The notes under the pieces are model-generated. The model was given only the letters and a program-made list of their open reading frames with translations, made no database searches and was not told the DNA's origin. 64,000 bases of DNA from Sycobia sp. Sy_11 (lineage: Eukaryota; Arthropoda; Insecta; Hymenoptera; Epichrysomallidae). The position numbers were made by a program, and so were the translations under genes. The stretch covers positions 1,617,001-1,681,000 of the forward strand of contig JACCIC010000002.1 in NCBI GenBank assembly GCA_018907035.1, in the 5' to 3' direction. Of this stretch, positions 10,936-25,651 are shown one piece after another; position 1 is the stretch's first letter; each line of letters begins with the position of its first letter.

Positions 10936-13900
10936 ACCTGCGTTGGTTTGACAGTGTGACGTGTGCTCGTTGGACGCGAGTTGAAAGAAAAAGAAAGAAG
11001 CCAGCGATAATAAATAACTTCGGGAATGGCTTATTTACTATAAAAAAAAAAAATAGAAAAATCAACAAATAATGTTTACGGGTGGAAAATCGTCAGTGGC
11101 GGGTAAAAGGACTGTGACAATTCTAGTTCGCTGCTAGATTTTTGTTGGTTGGAGAGTCGCGGAAATAATAAAAGAAAGTTCATTTAGAATTATCGAGCTT
11201 TTTATGCAGTATATAAATAAAATGAAAATAACTTTTGCATTTGTCTTACTATTGAAATACTAAATACTAATTAAAAAGGGTCGCATTATATAAGTAATTT
11301 ACAACTACGTCTCAAATTTCGGTATATCGTGTGCTTATAGAATAAAGGATACTTAAAGAATTACTAATTCAATTAATGTTTACAAAACGATTTAGTGACG
11401 ACGTAAACTTTATTCGTATCTCATAAAAAGAAAATGAGGAGAAAAAAATCTAGCAAAAAATAAACAAGAACGATAAAATTAATAAAATTAAAGAATACTA
11501 ATTTAGGGCTTATTTTTGCAAATAAACGATAAGAAATTAGAAAAAACTTTCTTTGCTATTCTTTCAGTCTTTCGATAGCCAAGGTTTGGTATCAAACTCT
11601 TGAAAAAATTTTTATCAAAATACACAGTATAATATAAGTAATATAAATAATATAAGTACATAAGATTCAGAATGAAAAATGTCTTATTTAAATTAGATTT
11701 TTTATATTATTAATGTAATCCCAAGAGCATAACCAACCTTAGGTATCGAATTCTTACAAGAATGACAAAAATATATATGTAATTACTAATTTGCTATCTG
11801 TAAAAGGGCCCTCAAAAGTGATAAATTAATATGATTTATTGTGTCTGTAACAATTTATTATATTAATGAACTTAAATCAAATTCAGGTCATGAATTGTTT
11901 ACCCGGCAATAGGTCTAAAAAGAAATCATTTTTTTAATAACAGATCGAACTTAATATTTTCAATCATTTGAAAATGTTACAAAATCAGTAGACGAAGACC
12001 ACAGTAAATTTTTAGAAATGAAACTAGTTTTATTATGGAAATGAAATAAAAATCGAGAAAAAAAATAAAACAGAGCAAAACCCATTTACAATCTCATTTT
12101 AAAGCATCGCAATTCAAATTAAAATTCGTTACGAAGTCACTACCAGTACAAACTAATAATTAATCATTTCATTTAAGAGTAGACTTATTAGACTTATATT
12201 TTAACACTTTATAATGATTCAAACATTAGGACTTATTCATAAGTTTTATATTTATATACATTTTTATCCTCATTAACTTCAATTAATTTTTATCATTATT
12301 GCCTTCAAGACATTAAATTCAGTTATTAGCTTTTTATTAAAAGCATTAATTTGAATTTGTTACTATTTTACTAGTTATTATTTATAAGCCTTTTATAAAA
12401 CTTGTAAAAAACAAAGAAAATTAATATTTAGCTCGTTCGCAAATTTTTTCCATAAAATCGATTCCCGTTATCGAGCTCTATTGCACAGAAAATAAATCTA
12501 ATTATCAATAGTATCGATCTTAAAAAAGTTTAATAATTAATTAACAAGTTTCACGTGCAAATCAACTTATTTTTATTTTAAATTTCGATAATGGTAAATA
12601 AAATATTATGCAACTAATTTAAAAATATCCATTAAATTAATGCGCCGCGATAGCGTATTTGCCACGGTAGAGAAATTCTATTCAAAGTCATACGACAATA
12701 GATCTTGTAATTAGTATATATGTGTACGCAAGCAGAATATGAGAAAAATTTGATAAAGAAATGTCCGATGCAAGGGTGAAGGAAAATGAAAAAAATAATA
12801 GAGAATTGAGATCAAAAGCAGACGGCGCGTTACGAATAAGATAAACAATGAATAAGAAATAATTGGACACCCCAAAAACATACGACTTAATTAAGAAAAA
12901 CGAAATTGCATTTTTGAGAACTGATACTCTTTCATATTGCTGAGGAAAGTTTATTTATCTGCTCATGTAACGTTTTATTCATTCGCAAAGGGTGGCTCGT
13001 TTAGTGAAAGAATAAAATTTTTCTTTCTCAGATTTTGCCCAAATTTAATTAAGATCTTTTTTTTTTGCACTTTCCGTATTCTTTAGGATTATGACATTTC
13101 TTTTATCTCACGGTCACTTTAACAATACTGATTTAAAAGATAATGCAAAGTTCAAAAGGGTGAATTGTGTTTATAGAATGCATTAAAATTTAATGAATTT
13201 ATGCGTCCAGCTTAAATCCGAAATGATTAAATTTCGAGCTCGGCCGAATATTCTGAAGATTTCAATGCGTGTCATTAAGTCCATCAAAACATCTAATTTA
13301 CGAAAGCCAGAATTATTCAAAATTTTCTTGAAAAACATCATTATTCCACTTATCACGTGCTGGATGAACTTTAAAAAAAAAAATACAGTAACTCCAATAT
13401 ATAAGCGCGTCGAACGAAATTTATTTGAAATTATAAAACTGCTAACGTAAGAAAGAAAATGCTTCGTCCGTTTGGAATTAATTTCGGATGTAACGAGTTC
13501 AATATATATATATATATACACACATATATATTTACGCCTTTGTTTCGGAGCTTCTTGATTAGGCCCGATTACGAATGTGCATAATTTAGCGACTGTTGCG
13601 GACGTTTAGAATTTTGTCTTTTCACTCTAGAGACTTTTGAATAGACGCTCGATAATAATAAAAAAAACTTCTCGTCAGGAAATAAATGCAGAGACTCCAT
13701 TTGATTCTATATAAAATTAAATTGACAATATTAGCTTGTAACAATCTGATTATTGACAATCTATTCGATGATACGATTAAGAAGTATATAATATTTAATT
13801 ATAGCAAAATTTTCAAAAGTTTATTGTAAAACAAATATACATTTAAATGATGTTCGTTGAACTTCCATAATCATATTATTTAATTTTTTAATTTAACTTA

Positions 13901-15986
13901 ATTAGCATTGTACAATATTTTTAACATTTCTGATATCACGAGATATTGTATTCTTTGATTAATAGACGTAACAGAAACTCAATTATATCGAATAAAAAAA
14001 TTAAACATAAACATTCGCATAATGTAATCTGTGATTGCTTGAAAAATAGATATAACTAAACAATTTTATCCTTCATTATACAAAATTTAATTGTCGCTGA
14101 AACAGAAGTTTACTAGAATTACTAAACTCGAATAATATTTATTTGAAATATTGTCAATAAACGATTTATTTCATCTGAAAGGGGTGCGGCGCACCATATT
14201 TCAACTGCAAAATAAAAAAAGCGTTTCAAATACGTTAGAAATGTTATATATAAAACTTATCTTTTATACACTAAGTAGATAGTGTTTACCTATAATACGA
14301 GCGGTTGAATTATAAGTTCCAAATGCACTGACCGTAGTATTCGAATAAAACTGATGGCGCAAATAAACTTAATTTTGAGGATATGGTCTAAATCATAGGT
14401 AAATTTATTTCAGAAAATTAAAAGAAAAACAATTAAAAATATAAATATGTGAAAATTAATCAATAAATAATCAGAAAATCAGTCATTTAATCACAAACAT
14501 TTTTCAAAGTTTTCAAGTCTAATTCTCGCTGTTCACACAATAAGAAATGAATTTAGCCATTTTAAAACATTCTTAAATTTGAACTCATTTGATGCATAAT
14601 TTCATTGAAATCCAACGTCCGGTAAATTTGGACTTGAAACATATTTTCGATTATAGCTTCTAATAATATGAATCTATATAGATCTTAAACAACAAAGAAA
14701 AAATTATTTTTCAAATAAAAAAATTTATTTTTTATGAGTCTAGTTTCTTAAATCCATAAAAACACTCATAGAAGTGGACACAAGATCTTTAAATTACAAA
14801 ATAAAAAAAAACATTCGAAATATGCTATAAATCTTATATATTGACGATAATTTTTTTTACAATAAATAGCCCCTTTGACCTATAATTTATTTTCTTTTAA
14901 TATTCAAATAAAGTTTAATTTAATTTTTTTATTCCTTTTTTAGTATTACAAGTTTTCGTTTTAGCAACCAATTATAAGAATTAAGATAAAAGAAAAGATA
15001 GAAACAATTTCATCATATGTAAGGTTCAAGTTACGAAAAAATAAAGCCAAAGACTTTAATCAACTATAATTACATTTATAAATAATTATATATAAACTTC
15101 GTTGAAAATCGATGACCGTGCGCATTTTTCTATGTATTTGATAATTTGAAATAATGGTGTGCGTGTGCGTGTGCGTTTGCGTGTGTGTGTCTGTACAGAA
15201 AGCTTCAATTTTTCATCGCATATATTAATGATTATTCAAACAAAAACTTATTTGCTTACAGATTACATACTCAATTCAAGCTTCTACAGAAGCCAAATCT
15301 ATGAACAGGCGTATAGGCGATCGATCGAGAACCCGGAAGAATTTTGGGCGGAAATCGCTCAGTGCGTCGATTGGAGCAAGCCGTGGGACAAGGTTCTGGA
15401 CACCTCCAACACGCCCTTCACAAAATGGTAACAGTAAATATTGGCCATTTTCATATAAATGCTTTTATCGCCGTTGGGTAGTTTTGTTTTTGGCTTGTAA
15501 TCTGGATAAATGGGTCGGAATAAATGTTCACGTACTCCGTAAAATGACGAGCTCTTAAAACTGTTAATGCAACTCTGAAGATGAGATTAAAATCAATAAA
15601 AAATATTCTTTCTAAAACATATGCTAAATCTTATTTAATATTATTTATGTTTGCCAAAAAAATGCACAAAGAACGTTACATTAAGTTCATAACAAGTAGC
15701 AGAAGCCAATTTACTGACATCCGTTGCAAGTGCATCTTTTTATTTTGATTCAATTTGAGTTTGCTAATGAAATCAATAAAACTTCTATTATCATGATTTT
15801 GTTTTCACTATGTAATTATTTATCCTAATATACATATATACATATATATTTATATATATTTTTTTTTCTAATAAAAGTCAAAACATTATTTTAATAATTA
15901 CATTTTCAAGAAATTACTCAAGAAATTATAAGTACACAATAATAATATAAAATATATAGTATAGAATAATAAATTATTTTAAGAAA

Positions 15987-16028
<42 letters not shown>

Positions 16029-19000
16029 GATAATAAGTAGAATAATAGCTATAACTTACACTCCCGTCGCAATTATAATATCTGCAAATATGTTGTATTT
16101 GAATTTATATGAATATAATATGCTATTATTAGGATATTAGCATGTTTTGCGATCTAAATTAAAAAATTTGTATTTATACTGTTTTATATCTTCTCTGGTT
16201 GGAGTTCATGCAGAAGCAAGCCTCCCAATTATTGCAGTTTGTTTTACAAACAATATTCTTTTAATATTTTACCATACCCAATCTTTTTTCAGATTGGAGA
16301 AAACATTTTGAAAAACATCAAAAGTATATGCGTTTTGTAATGACTTTTTTATTGTTGCTCGTAATATTTTTATTATTGTATCGTTCTTAATATATGGACA
16401 TTGTATTTTATGGTAATTTTTCAATGATGAACAACAAGAACACTCAAATAGCCTATATTGTTTAAATCAGCACTGCTCGCAGCAGAGCCTAAATTACCCG
16501 CCGTGCATCTCGAGCTCACAAATTCGCAATTGCGTTAAAACTATCGTAAAAGTCTAGAACCAGCGGCTTCGTTGAAAAAAACAAACAAACAAACAAACAA
16601 ACAAACAAAGAAAAGGAAACAAAAACAAGAGGAAAAAAAAAAACTAAAAAATCCAACCACCCCTCCCGTGTGCACAGGTTCGCGGGCGGCGAGACCAACG
16701 CCTGTTACAACGCCCTCGATCGCCACGTGAAGGCGGGCCGCGGCTCGAAGACGGCCCTGATCTACGACAGCCCGATGACGTCGACGGTCAGGCGGGTGAC
16801 GTACTCGGAGCTACTGGACGGCGCCTCGAGGCTGGCAGGCGCGATCAGCAAGATGGGCGTGCGCCAGGGCGACATGGTGGTGATCTACATGCCCCTCGTG
16901 CCCGAGACGATAATGGCGATACTCGCCTCGGCGAGGCTCGGGGCGGTGCACTCGGTCGTCTTTGGCGGTGAGCACTTGTTGGATTAAATTATGTAGAATT
17001 AATACAGGGCGCGGAATTTCGGTAGACCCCTATAAAATTAACTATTAGCTGTTGACGATTAAATGGAAATAAAACCCACGGCAGATTTCTGTTCGGCGTC
17101 AATTTGAAGCTCTATTGAATTTCTTAAAGAAAATAAATAAATACATAAAAACGTGACGATTTATTATATCGCACTCGTTACAAATTTTACGCTAATCTTG
17201 TCATAGAGATGCTACATTGATTCATGGATTCATCTTAAATCTAATAAAAATTTTTCACGGATTCTATATTTAATGGCAATTAATTTCCAATATCGTACAT
17301 AGTTAATGTTAAATAAAAAAAAAACCCCATAAGGAATGTAAGTATCCATCAAAGAACCATTTCTTATAACAGGGTGAAAAAATAAATTAATTCTACATAA
17401 AAATGAATCACTGTATCATTATTTCATTCCATTGGATATGCGTTCCTTTTATTTCACTTATTAAAAGTTTTGCATCTCTGAAATTTCTTCCCGCATATAA
17501 AAAAATGTTTTTTCTCTTCTAAACTTCCTTTTTTGAAATACAATAGCTTTCTTTTAAAACTCAAAATTTTTTTTCAATATTACAAAATGGCATAAGCTTA
17601 GGCGATCTAAATCCTCCTTATCATTTATTTTGCTATACTTTCACTATTGTATAATTTATTATGCAGTAAATTAAAAAAGTGCACCTAAGTGTGATAAAAT
17701 GTTAAAATGGTTTTCTGCTATAAATAAAATTCAACAGTCTCTGCTGATATTTATGTTTTGTTAAATAAAATTTCTTACAGATGTATTGAAGGGTAAAAAT
17801 TTGTTTTCAATATATCAGAAACAATAAAAATAAAATTCTCATTTAAATTTGGAAAATACGATTTTTGGTTGTTTGAAATAATGATAACGATTATTGTATT
17901 AATAATAATGTTATTCTAAGTGGGAATCTTAAACAATACAATTTAGAACTCATATTTCCTCCGCTCTGCCTTACATAAAGGTACGTTGTTTGCATTGCTC
18001 AATTAAGAAGTACAGTCGAAAAATTATTACAAAGACTGTAAGACCGATAAAAATATTTATTAATTTAATTCAGAGCAGTCGACATAAGTACAATTTTTAA
18101 TTCTAAGAAGTACACTCCATTGTGGAAACGAGGAAATGAAAAAATTCCGACGGAATCTGAATTATATCTTTCATCGGTCGATAATCATGAGTTTGTTTTC
18201 AAAGACTTCAGCTCTTTATCGCATTACAACGCGACTAAGAAGTCTCGTTTATTTTTAAACTCCCTGCTTCTTATTTATCAAAACTTAGATGCCAAGCAAT
18301 CATAAAACGGGATCGGCGCATTTAAATGCGCTGATTTTATTATTACCCCCTTTATCAAGTTTCAACTGACGCGTGACAAAGCATTACACTTATATCGCTC
18401 CCGAATTTTGTCTCCTGCCCAGTGAATAATTGTAAAACAAGCGAGATTCCTTGGGAATCGGGAGGGGAAGGACGAGCACGGCTTATATATAGACCCTAAA
18501 CAAGGCCGAGAACAGGAACAAACAGAGAGATCGTTTTATCGCGAGCTTCACGCAGTAGACAGATAAAGCTTCAACGAAAAGTCAGGCAAAAAAGGTCGAT
18601 TCGTCTCTTTCGGGCGCTCATCATTCATTGGGCGCGTCCTAAAGATAATTTTAATTTCGTAATTAATACGAGAATATTTTCATTCCCCTCTCACTCCCCA
18701 TTCAATGTTCGGGACGGGCTCGTTTCTTTCCGCGCCGTTATATACAGAGTGAGAATCGCGAATCTGCCCAATGCTTTGGAACAGCATTGACTCGGCAATT
18801 ATTTTTATCCTCTTTCACAGAAGTACTTTCTCGCTCGAGTCTTGAAAATATAATAAAATTTATGGATTGGATTTTTCAAGATGTCAAAAGCTTAAAAAGC
18901 TTTGTTTCAGACTTTTGCAAAGAATTTTTTTTTTTTTTTTTATGAAAGAAATTCTAAATCCGTCTTATCAGTTATAACAGTTTGGGTGGAAGATGTAGAT

Positions 19001-20107
19001 GTTAAGTTTTCTGTTCTAATGGAAAATTCTGACCATTCTTGTATGAACGATTAAAATAATTTATTAGAATGAGAACATATTATTCCAAAACTACTAAGCT
19101 TATGTACAAGTGGTTAAAAACAATAACGATTTTTAATCAGATATTATAATACCAATTCAAATTACAATCGTTTTCATAAATGGAAGATGTAACATTTTTA
19201 AAAAAATATTAGCAAAAATAGCTAATTACATATTTCTAATTAGCAAAACGACACGATTTGCCATTGTTATTTTGAAAAATCACTGACACGTCACTTTTTG
19301 CATTGAAGTCTGCCAAAAATCAATATACAGAAAAATTTGCTACATTTTTAAGTATTAAAATCGATGTAAAGGTAACCGAATTATTTTTAGAAAATTGTTC
19401 TCAAATTTAATTAATCAGCATTTTATAAAAAATAACTCAAAGCAAGAATAAAATTTTTATAATTTGAGCCTCAATGAGTTAATAAAACTTTTTTATTAGC
19501 CTTATATAAGTCCGATAATAAATGTCGATGTAACAAGGCTAAGACCGATGAAAGTATTTGTTGCTCCGTTAAAAAACAGTCAACATAGGCATTTTTTAAT
19601 TTTTAATCAAAATATTGTTATATAAAAATATAAAAGGTCTCTCACATAAGCTTCTAAAAGTGAATCATTCGACTTATGAAGGTATGTTGGCTAAGTAATT
19701 TAATTATTTAAATAATCGGCCTTTCAACTATTCTATTAATCTTGACTGTAATTTGGTTTTTATTTACTGTTGGAAGATAAGATTCGAGCGTTTTTCTCTG
19801 TTTGTGATCAAATAATTGAAATTCGATCGAACCATCGGTCATTCGATCTATACGAACTTCTCCAAATGTATTGATTCATTCATATTACGAAGATAATAAA
19901 GCGACCTCAACAAATGTTTGCTCTCTAATAATTGCATCAACGAAAATCATAAATTATCAATCGCAAAAATAGTGTAAATTATAGGGAATATTTACTAATT
20001 TAGCAGCGAAAATTTCACTATTTTTGATAGTAGTGACTTAATTTTTTCAAATGAAATTTTACAGAGTAGCGGAGATAGAATGAATCTATGGTTTACAATA
20101 GCTGCAT

Positions 20108-20158
<51 letters not shown>

Positions 20159-23100
20159 GATAGTAAATTCGTGTGCCTCGAAATTTCAGGTTTCGCATCC
20201 AAGGAATTAGCGACGAGGATCGATCACGCCGCACCAAAAATCATACTCACCGCTAGCTGCGGTCTTGAACCGAATAAAGTTGTAAAGTAAGTCTACTTAT
20301 TAAATTTCTCCTGATTAATTGTTTAGCAATACGATATCTAAATAGAAGATTGTTAATAGTATATTGGATATTTCGTGAACCAACACCATTGCCTACAACT
20401 ATACTAATTGATTTTAGACTGGCTTGAATTTACATTTTTAAGTATCTAACAAGCAATCCAACTTTCTTTGCCATACGAAAGCAAATAAAGATCCTTTTTC
20501 GGCCTGTAATTTTTTTAATTCAAGAGTAACATAATTAAGAGTAATATTTTTGTCATAAAATTTCGGTGTCAAAGAAATAAAACAAATAACGTGGCTTTAT
20601 TCAGTAAACCATATAAACACAATATGATGGCGAAGATAATAGAAGAATCTTGCAGAATGAAAATGATAAAATCATATGCATTAAAAAAATTCAATATAAC
20701 ATATACTAGGTTATAATTAATATTACATATTACATTCTCAAGGAACAAGAATTGAATAATTTAATAAATTCAACAATCGATAATAGCAATTCAATAACAA
20801 CGGAACAAAACATCATTTTCTTCTTTCTCTTTTTCTTCTTCTTAGGTATATAAAGAAAGCTATAAAAAATTTACTACCTTATTAATGAAACTATAAAAAG
20901 CAACCAATTTCAGTAAGTTACCCAGCCAATGATTATAAATCAACTAAGCTGCCAATAAACTGTCGTTACGTCTATATCGATATTACGAAATCGCTATAAT
21001 AAACAAGTTCCGAAATTTACCACTACACCGGACTGACATTTTGTTCTATTATCAAGTAAATATTTTGTTTATCTGTACAAAGTCTAAAGATATTTTTCAG
21101 TTGAGGAAATATTTACTAGGCTTATGATGACCTCGTTATTTATTTATTTGAACTCTTCTTGCATTGGCTAAATACTTTCTTCATTCTATTGTATAACAGA
21201 ATGTTTTTTTTTTTTTAATGTAATTTTAACCTGTATCTTCGATGTTATTACTTTCATTATCTGATAGTTATAACTTTATATCTGAGAATATACGGTATAT
21301 ATGAATCAAGTCAAACGTCGAAATTTATCGCTAAATATCAATCCTAAACGTTATGACTTGATTTACAACCGACAAACACGTCCCCGTATTATTTAGGTAC
21401 ACCGAGATGCTGAACGAGGCGCTGAAGATGATCACGGTGCGTCGTCCCGAGTGCATTGTGTTTCAGAGGCGCCAGATCTGGGAGGCGCCGCTCTATGACT
21501 TCCAGTATGACTGGGACGAGGTGATGAAGGTAGCCAAGCCCCATCCCTGCGTGCCCGTCGAGGCCAATCAGCCTCTCTACATCATCTACACGTCCGGAAC
21601 CACCGGTGAGCCTACCCTGGGTTCTCTCGCTTTTCAATCACCCGATTGTTCATGCCTCTTTACCGATTCTTTCTTTCTTCTTCTCCCCCCCCCCTGTACG
21701 TCATACCGAGAGAGAGCCTTTCCTTTCGTCGGAATAACCGGTCGATTACATTATCGAGGTTAAATTTCGAGCCAATACTATAGAAAGCTGTCGCGGGTTC
21801 CACATTTATAGAATGTGGGATGAGTGTGAAAGATCACTGAATGAATGATCACTGGTGACCTTACGAAAACTCAGTCTTGCGTTAATAAAATATAACTGAT
21901 TGCTGTTCGTATTTGTATTTTCCGTGAATGTAATAAATTTTTTTCACATTAAAATAATTAATCTATATAATTATAATTTGAAACTTTGGACATTTTACAG
22001 AGTAACAATCTATTAATACACACAAATTGATCATAGTTTAAATTTGTAAATTCAATAAGATTAGTTTTTTGTGAAGGTATGATCAGGTTTATTCTCGAAA
22101 ACTAAATCAGTGAAACGTACACTAATTTTCTCAGTGACTTTGATTATCATCGTGCAACAATTATTGTCAACTAAACTCAGTGTTTGCTGGATCTCATGGC
22201 TGAATCCGCACGGATATAGCACCAATAAGATTCTTGTATAACAAGTTCATTCATAAAATTAATTAAAAATCGTTGATTTAATTTATAATTTGTTACTACA
22301 ATAAATTAATGTATTTAGTAATTATTCATTAGCAATCAGTGACCTATTCACTGAGTCATTCTAAATACGAGGTCAGACAATTAAGCAATGCGACAAAAGT
22401 AGAAAATCGAGTATATTTAAAAATTAAGGTACATCGCTGTGATCCCCTTCAAAGTAGTCCCCTCCCACATATTCAAAGTAGCCCCCTTCCGCATCTACAC
22501 ACTTATTCCACGAGTTTTCCAGTTTTTATAATAATTCTAAAACACTTCTTGTGGGATCTTTCCGAGTACCCCCGTCACAGATTCTTGGATGTATTCAACG
22601 GCGTCAAAGTGTCGACCTTTGACGATTTTTTTCAAATGGAGGAACAGGAAAAAGTCGCAGGATGACATGTTCGGCGAATAGGGCGGTTGTGGTAAAGTGG
22701 CGATGCCTTTAGACGCCAAAAACTGAGAGATACTGATCGCACAGTGACAGGGAGCATTGTTGTGATGCAGAACCCATGTCTTCGCGATCTCTGGACGCAC
22801 TCTCAGCACCATTTTTCGTAATTTTTTGAGCACATTGCGATAGAATACTAAATTTAAGGTTTGTCCAGGTGGTACAAACTCTTTGTGAACCATCTCTTCG
22901 ATATCGAAGAAACAAATGAACATGGTTTTTATTTTGGCCTTGCTCATTCTCGCTTTCTTTGCCCTTGGTGCTCCAGGGAACAGCCACTCTTGGCTTTGTC
23001 CTTTAGTTTCCGGGTCATATTGAAAGAACTAACTTTCATCACCAGTAATAACTCGATCGAGAAAAGTAGGACCACTTTCCACCTACTCGAGACAATCTTG

Positions 23101-23704
23101 AGCGATGTTCCTTCGATCGGCTTTTTGCTCATCTGAAAGGTTCTTCGGTACCATCTTCGCATATAGCTTTTTCATGGAGAAATCTTCGGTTAAAATCTTT
23201 CTAACTGTTTCCCGCTTAATATTCAACTTGTCAGCTATCATTCGAATAGTTAGTCGCTCGTCTTGATGACCAAAGGCATGAACGCAGTGCGCATTTGCGT
23301 TGGTTCGCACTTGAATTGGCCTTTCCCTTCGCGTATCATCTTTGAAGCTCTCACATCCTTTTTGAAAATCGGCATGCCACCGAAGCACCTAACTACAACT
23401 CAGGCAATCACTGCCATACACGTTAAGAATTATTTCATAAGTTTCCGACGCGGTTTCGCCGAGTTTTGGACAAAATCTTCTAGCGCACCGATGCTCTAAA
23501 TTTCTTTGTTCCATTTTCGTGACATGTACTACTCGCACGTTGTTACAAAACAGTAAACAGCTAGTAAAGAAATTACCGTACAAGAGTCGTCAAGGTGTCA
23601 ATCGAAAGAGTAGGGATCTACTATTATGGTGGCGGAGTTACAGGTTCGCAGTGTTACCACAGGCCGACAAAAAAATTGGTCGCATTACTTAATTTTCTGA
23701 CCTC

Positions 23705-23758
<54 letters not shown>

Positions 23759-25599
23759 ATATATATCCAAGGACTGTAGTTCAATGGAAACTATCGAATT
23801 TTTACTTCTCTAGACAAACCGAAGGGCATCCAGCGACCGTTGGGCGGCCACATAGCGGCCCTCTGCTGGTCGATGAAGGCGGTCTACGGGATGGACGAGA
23901 ATTCGGTCTGGTGGGCGGCCTCTGATCTGGGCTGGGTCGTCGGGCTCTCTTACATTTGCTACGGACCCCTGATAGCCGGCATCACCAGCGTCATGTACGA
24001 GGGGAAGCCGGACAGGACGCCCGACGCCGGTCAGTATTTCAGGTAAGATTTAAGAAATGTATAATTATTGTTTAATTTGAAGAAATGTCTTTAAAGTAAT
24101 TATAAACTTACTGTCTGATTCGTAATGAGACTCAGGACAAAATTTGAAAAAATTGACGAACTTTCAATTTTGAAAATTACATTGACAATTGAATTATATA
24201 GATTTTCTCGATGATATCTGGTCAAAAACATGTGAATCTTTAAAATAAACATATAAATAAATTAATATACGTTATTCCTGTTGCAAACATGTTTTCGTGA
24301 GAAACTGTGAGTTTTCGTACACAGTCAAAAAATCACTAAAAAATATTTAAAATTATATTACTTAAGCAATATAATTATTTTCATTGTACAGGATAAGTTA
24401 GACTGTATATCGGCTGTAATTCAAACCAATAAAAATACAAGCATTATAGAAAAGGAAAATCATTGTTAATCGAATTTTCATTTCTCTTCTTTTCAATCGG
24501 ACATTACAAAGCGACCTAATCCGTCGAATCGCGATATCGCGTAATTCTGTACCGAATTCTGAAGCCAGTCTGGTCGACGTATACAGGTATTCGAAACATA
24601 ACGGATTTGAAGCCAGACTCCGAAGGTTTTTCCGTTGTGGTGGTCTTGATACCACAATAAAGTCACATGAAGAAATCGATGATACGGACCAAGCTAAGCG
24701 TTGCCAATAGCGCATCAATGTAATCTTGTACTCGAAGATGGCTTGACCATCGTATTTGTTTTAGCGCGCTTTCTAAATTGCGAGGTAGCCTAAACGGTAG
24801 GATGAACAAATCTGAATCTGAAAGCTGACCATTTTCTTCGATAGCAATTGCCGTTCACGCGATTCTATTTTGTTTCCTTTATTCATAAGTCGCGTATTCG
24901 TGGACTCTTAATACACCTGGATTTTGATCATTAGACTATACCTTGTTAAAAAGGACAAGTAAATCGTCACGTAAAGAACCGGGGTGTCACTCGCCTTATC
25001 ATAGGAATTGAGAAACAGGGAGGGACGTCGCAATGTATTATTACTTAATCTTTGTTCTTTTTTGAAACTGACGATTATACTTTCAGATATGTTGAGCACG
25101 ATTTTCATTTTGATCGAAATGTTTAAAGCTGCAATATTTATGTACAAGAATACAAACCCACCTGAGCACCTATTCTTACTCGTGGATGAAAGATACATTC
25201 ATTATAGACAAAAATTAAACACAGTATCACGCAGTTCAATCTTGATTGCCGTAATTTTAATCATAATTATCAGAGTATGTTATTTCACTGATTACAATTT
25301 ATTATATCGAGAACTAGTCCTTTTGTATCTATGATATAATCGTTATCTCCAAATAATATGTAATAATAATGTTTGTTAATAAAATGCATTAACAGAGACT
25401 GTTTTAATTTGAATTATATCAAAAATGTATATAAAACAAGTCAGAATAGTTATTTTTAAAACATTAATATTTTGTATCAGACGAACTATATTCGAAAAAA
25501 GTTTTAAAAATAATTATAACTTCTCGAAATATCAATGATACAAAAACAGTGTCGGCTTAATTATTATAAAAATAAATGGTCATAATTTTGTTACAAGAA

Positions 25600-25651
<52 letters not shown>

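Larger units (their letters stand above)
10900..15261 (+). other. ACSS3 intron 1
   Basis: About 4.4 kb of AT-rich intron. It contains short TA runs (13502-13517) and a pair of diverged direct repeats (14195-14300 and 14793-14888). No exon was found inside. Confidence 0.5.
16968..20189 (+). other. ACSS3 intron 3
   Basis: A 3.2 kb intron. It carries two interspersed repeat copies (18034-18106 and 19534-19612) and a (TA)n tract before exon 4. The segment at about 18300-18800 has higher GC than its surroundings, and a TATATATA at about 18484 is followed by a less AT-rich stretch. No coding exon could be supported there. Confidence 0.5.

Noticed and set aside
10140..11068. Several long open frames on both strands across the CpG island
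   Set aside because: GC-rich DNA has few stops; the peptides are Arg/Pro/Ser-rich without conserved motifs and overlap each other in different frames.
24398..24718. Minus-strand 106-codon frame and a plus-strand RFFRCGG-type frame in ACSS3 intron 6
   Set aside because: Neither continues into recognisable protein, and stops follow closely; possibly an unidentified repeat, but not supportable.
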